From an uncultured Oscillospiraceae bacterium (GTDB lineage: Bacteria > Bacillota > Clostridia > Oscillospirales > Ruminococcaceae), in the NCBI GenBank assembly GCA_900547385.1, contig URGQ01000070.1, positions 1-5,821 on the forward strand: a DNA stretch of 5,821 nucleotides, in the 5' to 3' direction. A model generated the notes under the pieces. The model was not told the origin of the DNA, made no database searches, and was given only the letters and a program-made list of their open reading frames with translations. Below, piece after piece: positions 5,530 to 5,821 of this stretch; within the stretch, counting starts at the first letter, position 1; the number at the start of each line of letters is the position of its first letter. The position numbers and the translations under genes were made by a program.

Positions 5530-5553
5530 CTGCTTTTCCCCCAAGAAAAGCAG
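5530..5553. other. Perfect hairpin upstream of the MFS promoter
   Basis: CTGCTTTTC (5530-5538) pairs with GAAAAGCAG (5545-5553), 9 bp with a 6-base loop. On the plus strand a T5 run comes 9 bases later, too far for a standard terminator, and no plus-strand gene precedes it. Function unknown. Confidence 0.5.
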
Positions 5554-5580
5554 ATAAAAGATTTTTAGGCCAAGCTGGCG

Positions 5581-5619
5581 GTCGCCTAGCGGCGGGGCGC
5601 GGCCTTTTGCAAAGGCATA
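5581..5619. repeat. 39-bp direct repeat, copy A
   Basis: It begins GTCGCCT and ends TTTTGCAAAGGCATA, 32 of 39 bases identical to copy B at 5654-5692. The 3' part contains the hairpin GCCTTT-TGC-AAAGGC. It lies in the 403-base non-coding right end of the window. Confidence 0.75.
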
Positions 5620-5653
5620 ACCTGTACGCCTGCCCGGTGGGGGATAGTTTGCA

Positions 5654-5692
5654 GTCGCCTGTCGGCGTCGCGGAGGCTTTTGCAAAGGCATA
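5654..5692. repeat. 39-bp direct repeat, copy B
   Basis: The same ends as copy A, with all seven differences in the GC-rich middle third; the last 16 bases (CTTTTGCAAAGGCATA) are identical. The start-to-start distance is 73 bases. The two copies and the hairpins to their right look like parts of one composite intergenic repeat rather than a gene. Confidence 0.75.
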
Positions 5693-5716
5693 GTTAGCAC
5701 CGCTCGCCGCGGAGGC

Positions 5717-5742
5717 GTTCCTTTTACTCGTGTAAAAGGAAC
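5717..5742. repeat. Perfect 11-bp hairpin with TCGT loop
   Basis: GTTCCTTTTAC (5717-5727) and GTAAAAGGAAC (5732-5742) are exact reverse complements around a 4-base loop. No U-run follows, so it is not a terminator. It sits 24 bases after repeat copy B. Confidence 0.75.
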
Positions 5743-5751
5743 CAAAACACG

Positions 5752-5778
5752 GTCAAGGGGGACAGATTCCCCCTTGAC
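5752..5778. repeat. Perfect 11-bp hairpin with CAGAT loop
   Basis: GTCAAGGGGGA (5752-5762) pairs exactly with TCCCCCTTGAC (5768-5778) around a 5-base loop. It lies 9 bases after the previous hairpin. An overlapping TTGACA (5774-5779) has no matching -10 at the right distance. The remaining 43 bases to the window end show nothing I can name. Confidence 0.75.
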
Positions 5779-5821
5779 AAACCCCTTTGACGCTTAGCTG
5801 TGCTGGATACGGATTTAGATT

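Noticed and set aside
5482..5745. Small overlapping open frames on both strands at the right end
   Set aside because: They are built from the direct repeats and hairpins, and lack ribosome binding sites and protein-like composition.
5581..5778. CRISPR array
   Set aside because: Only two imperfect 39-bp repeats exist, with differences in the middle, and no third unit or Cas gene; the spacing alone is not enough.

Overview
The window looks like chromosomal DNA of a GC-rich Firmicute, most likely the Faecalibacterium / Gemmiger / Subdoligranulum part of the Oscillospiraceae. The reasons are indirect: Gram-positive style sigma-A promoters and GGAGG ribosome binding sites, tRNAs with encoded CCA ends resembling Bacillus/Clostridia tRNAs, strong C/G preference at third codon positions, and GC-rich hairpin repeats between genes. 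The genus is a guess from style, not from a database match.

Layout: (1) 1-55 holds the end of a hairpin-rich repeat cut by the window edge. (2) 76-1586, minus strand, carries a GNAT N-acetyltransferase of the phosphinothricin-acetyltransferase type, followed by a CorA-family divalent cation channel with its own promoter and a strong terminator. (3) 1587-1924 is non-coding. It holds a perfect four-way-junction (cloverleaf) repeat, a terminator-like hairpin and the terminator of a tRNA operon. (4) 1925-2137, minus strand, is a two-gene tRNA operon, Met(CAU) then Glu(UUC), behind a full-consensus promoter with phased A-tracts upstream. (5) 2138-2463 is the divergent intergenic region with the guaB promoter and an unusually GC-rich, foldable guaB leader. 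(6) 2464-3939, plus strand, is guaB (IMP dehydrogenase), ended by an intrinsic terminator. (7) 4020-5498, minus strand, is a convergent MFS transporter (SLC45/GPH-like, probably sugar) with its own promoter and terminator. (8) 5530-5821 is non-coding: a 39-bp imperfect direct repeat and several perfect hairpins.

The protein genes are ordinary housekeeping or transport functions and do not form one pathway. guaB makes XMP for GMP synthesis, CorA imports Mg2+, the tRNAs serve translation, and the MFS protein moves a small solute. No new protein system is visible. What remains unexplained lies between the genes: a family of hairpin-clustered elements. One is complete at 1665-1743. A second, at the left edge, shares its 11-nt closing arm. 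Different structured islands lie in the guaB leader and at the right end.
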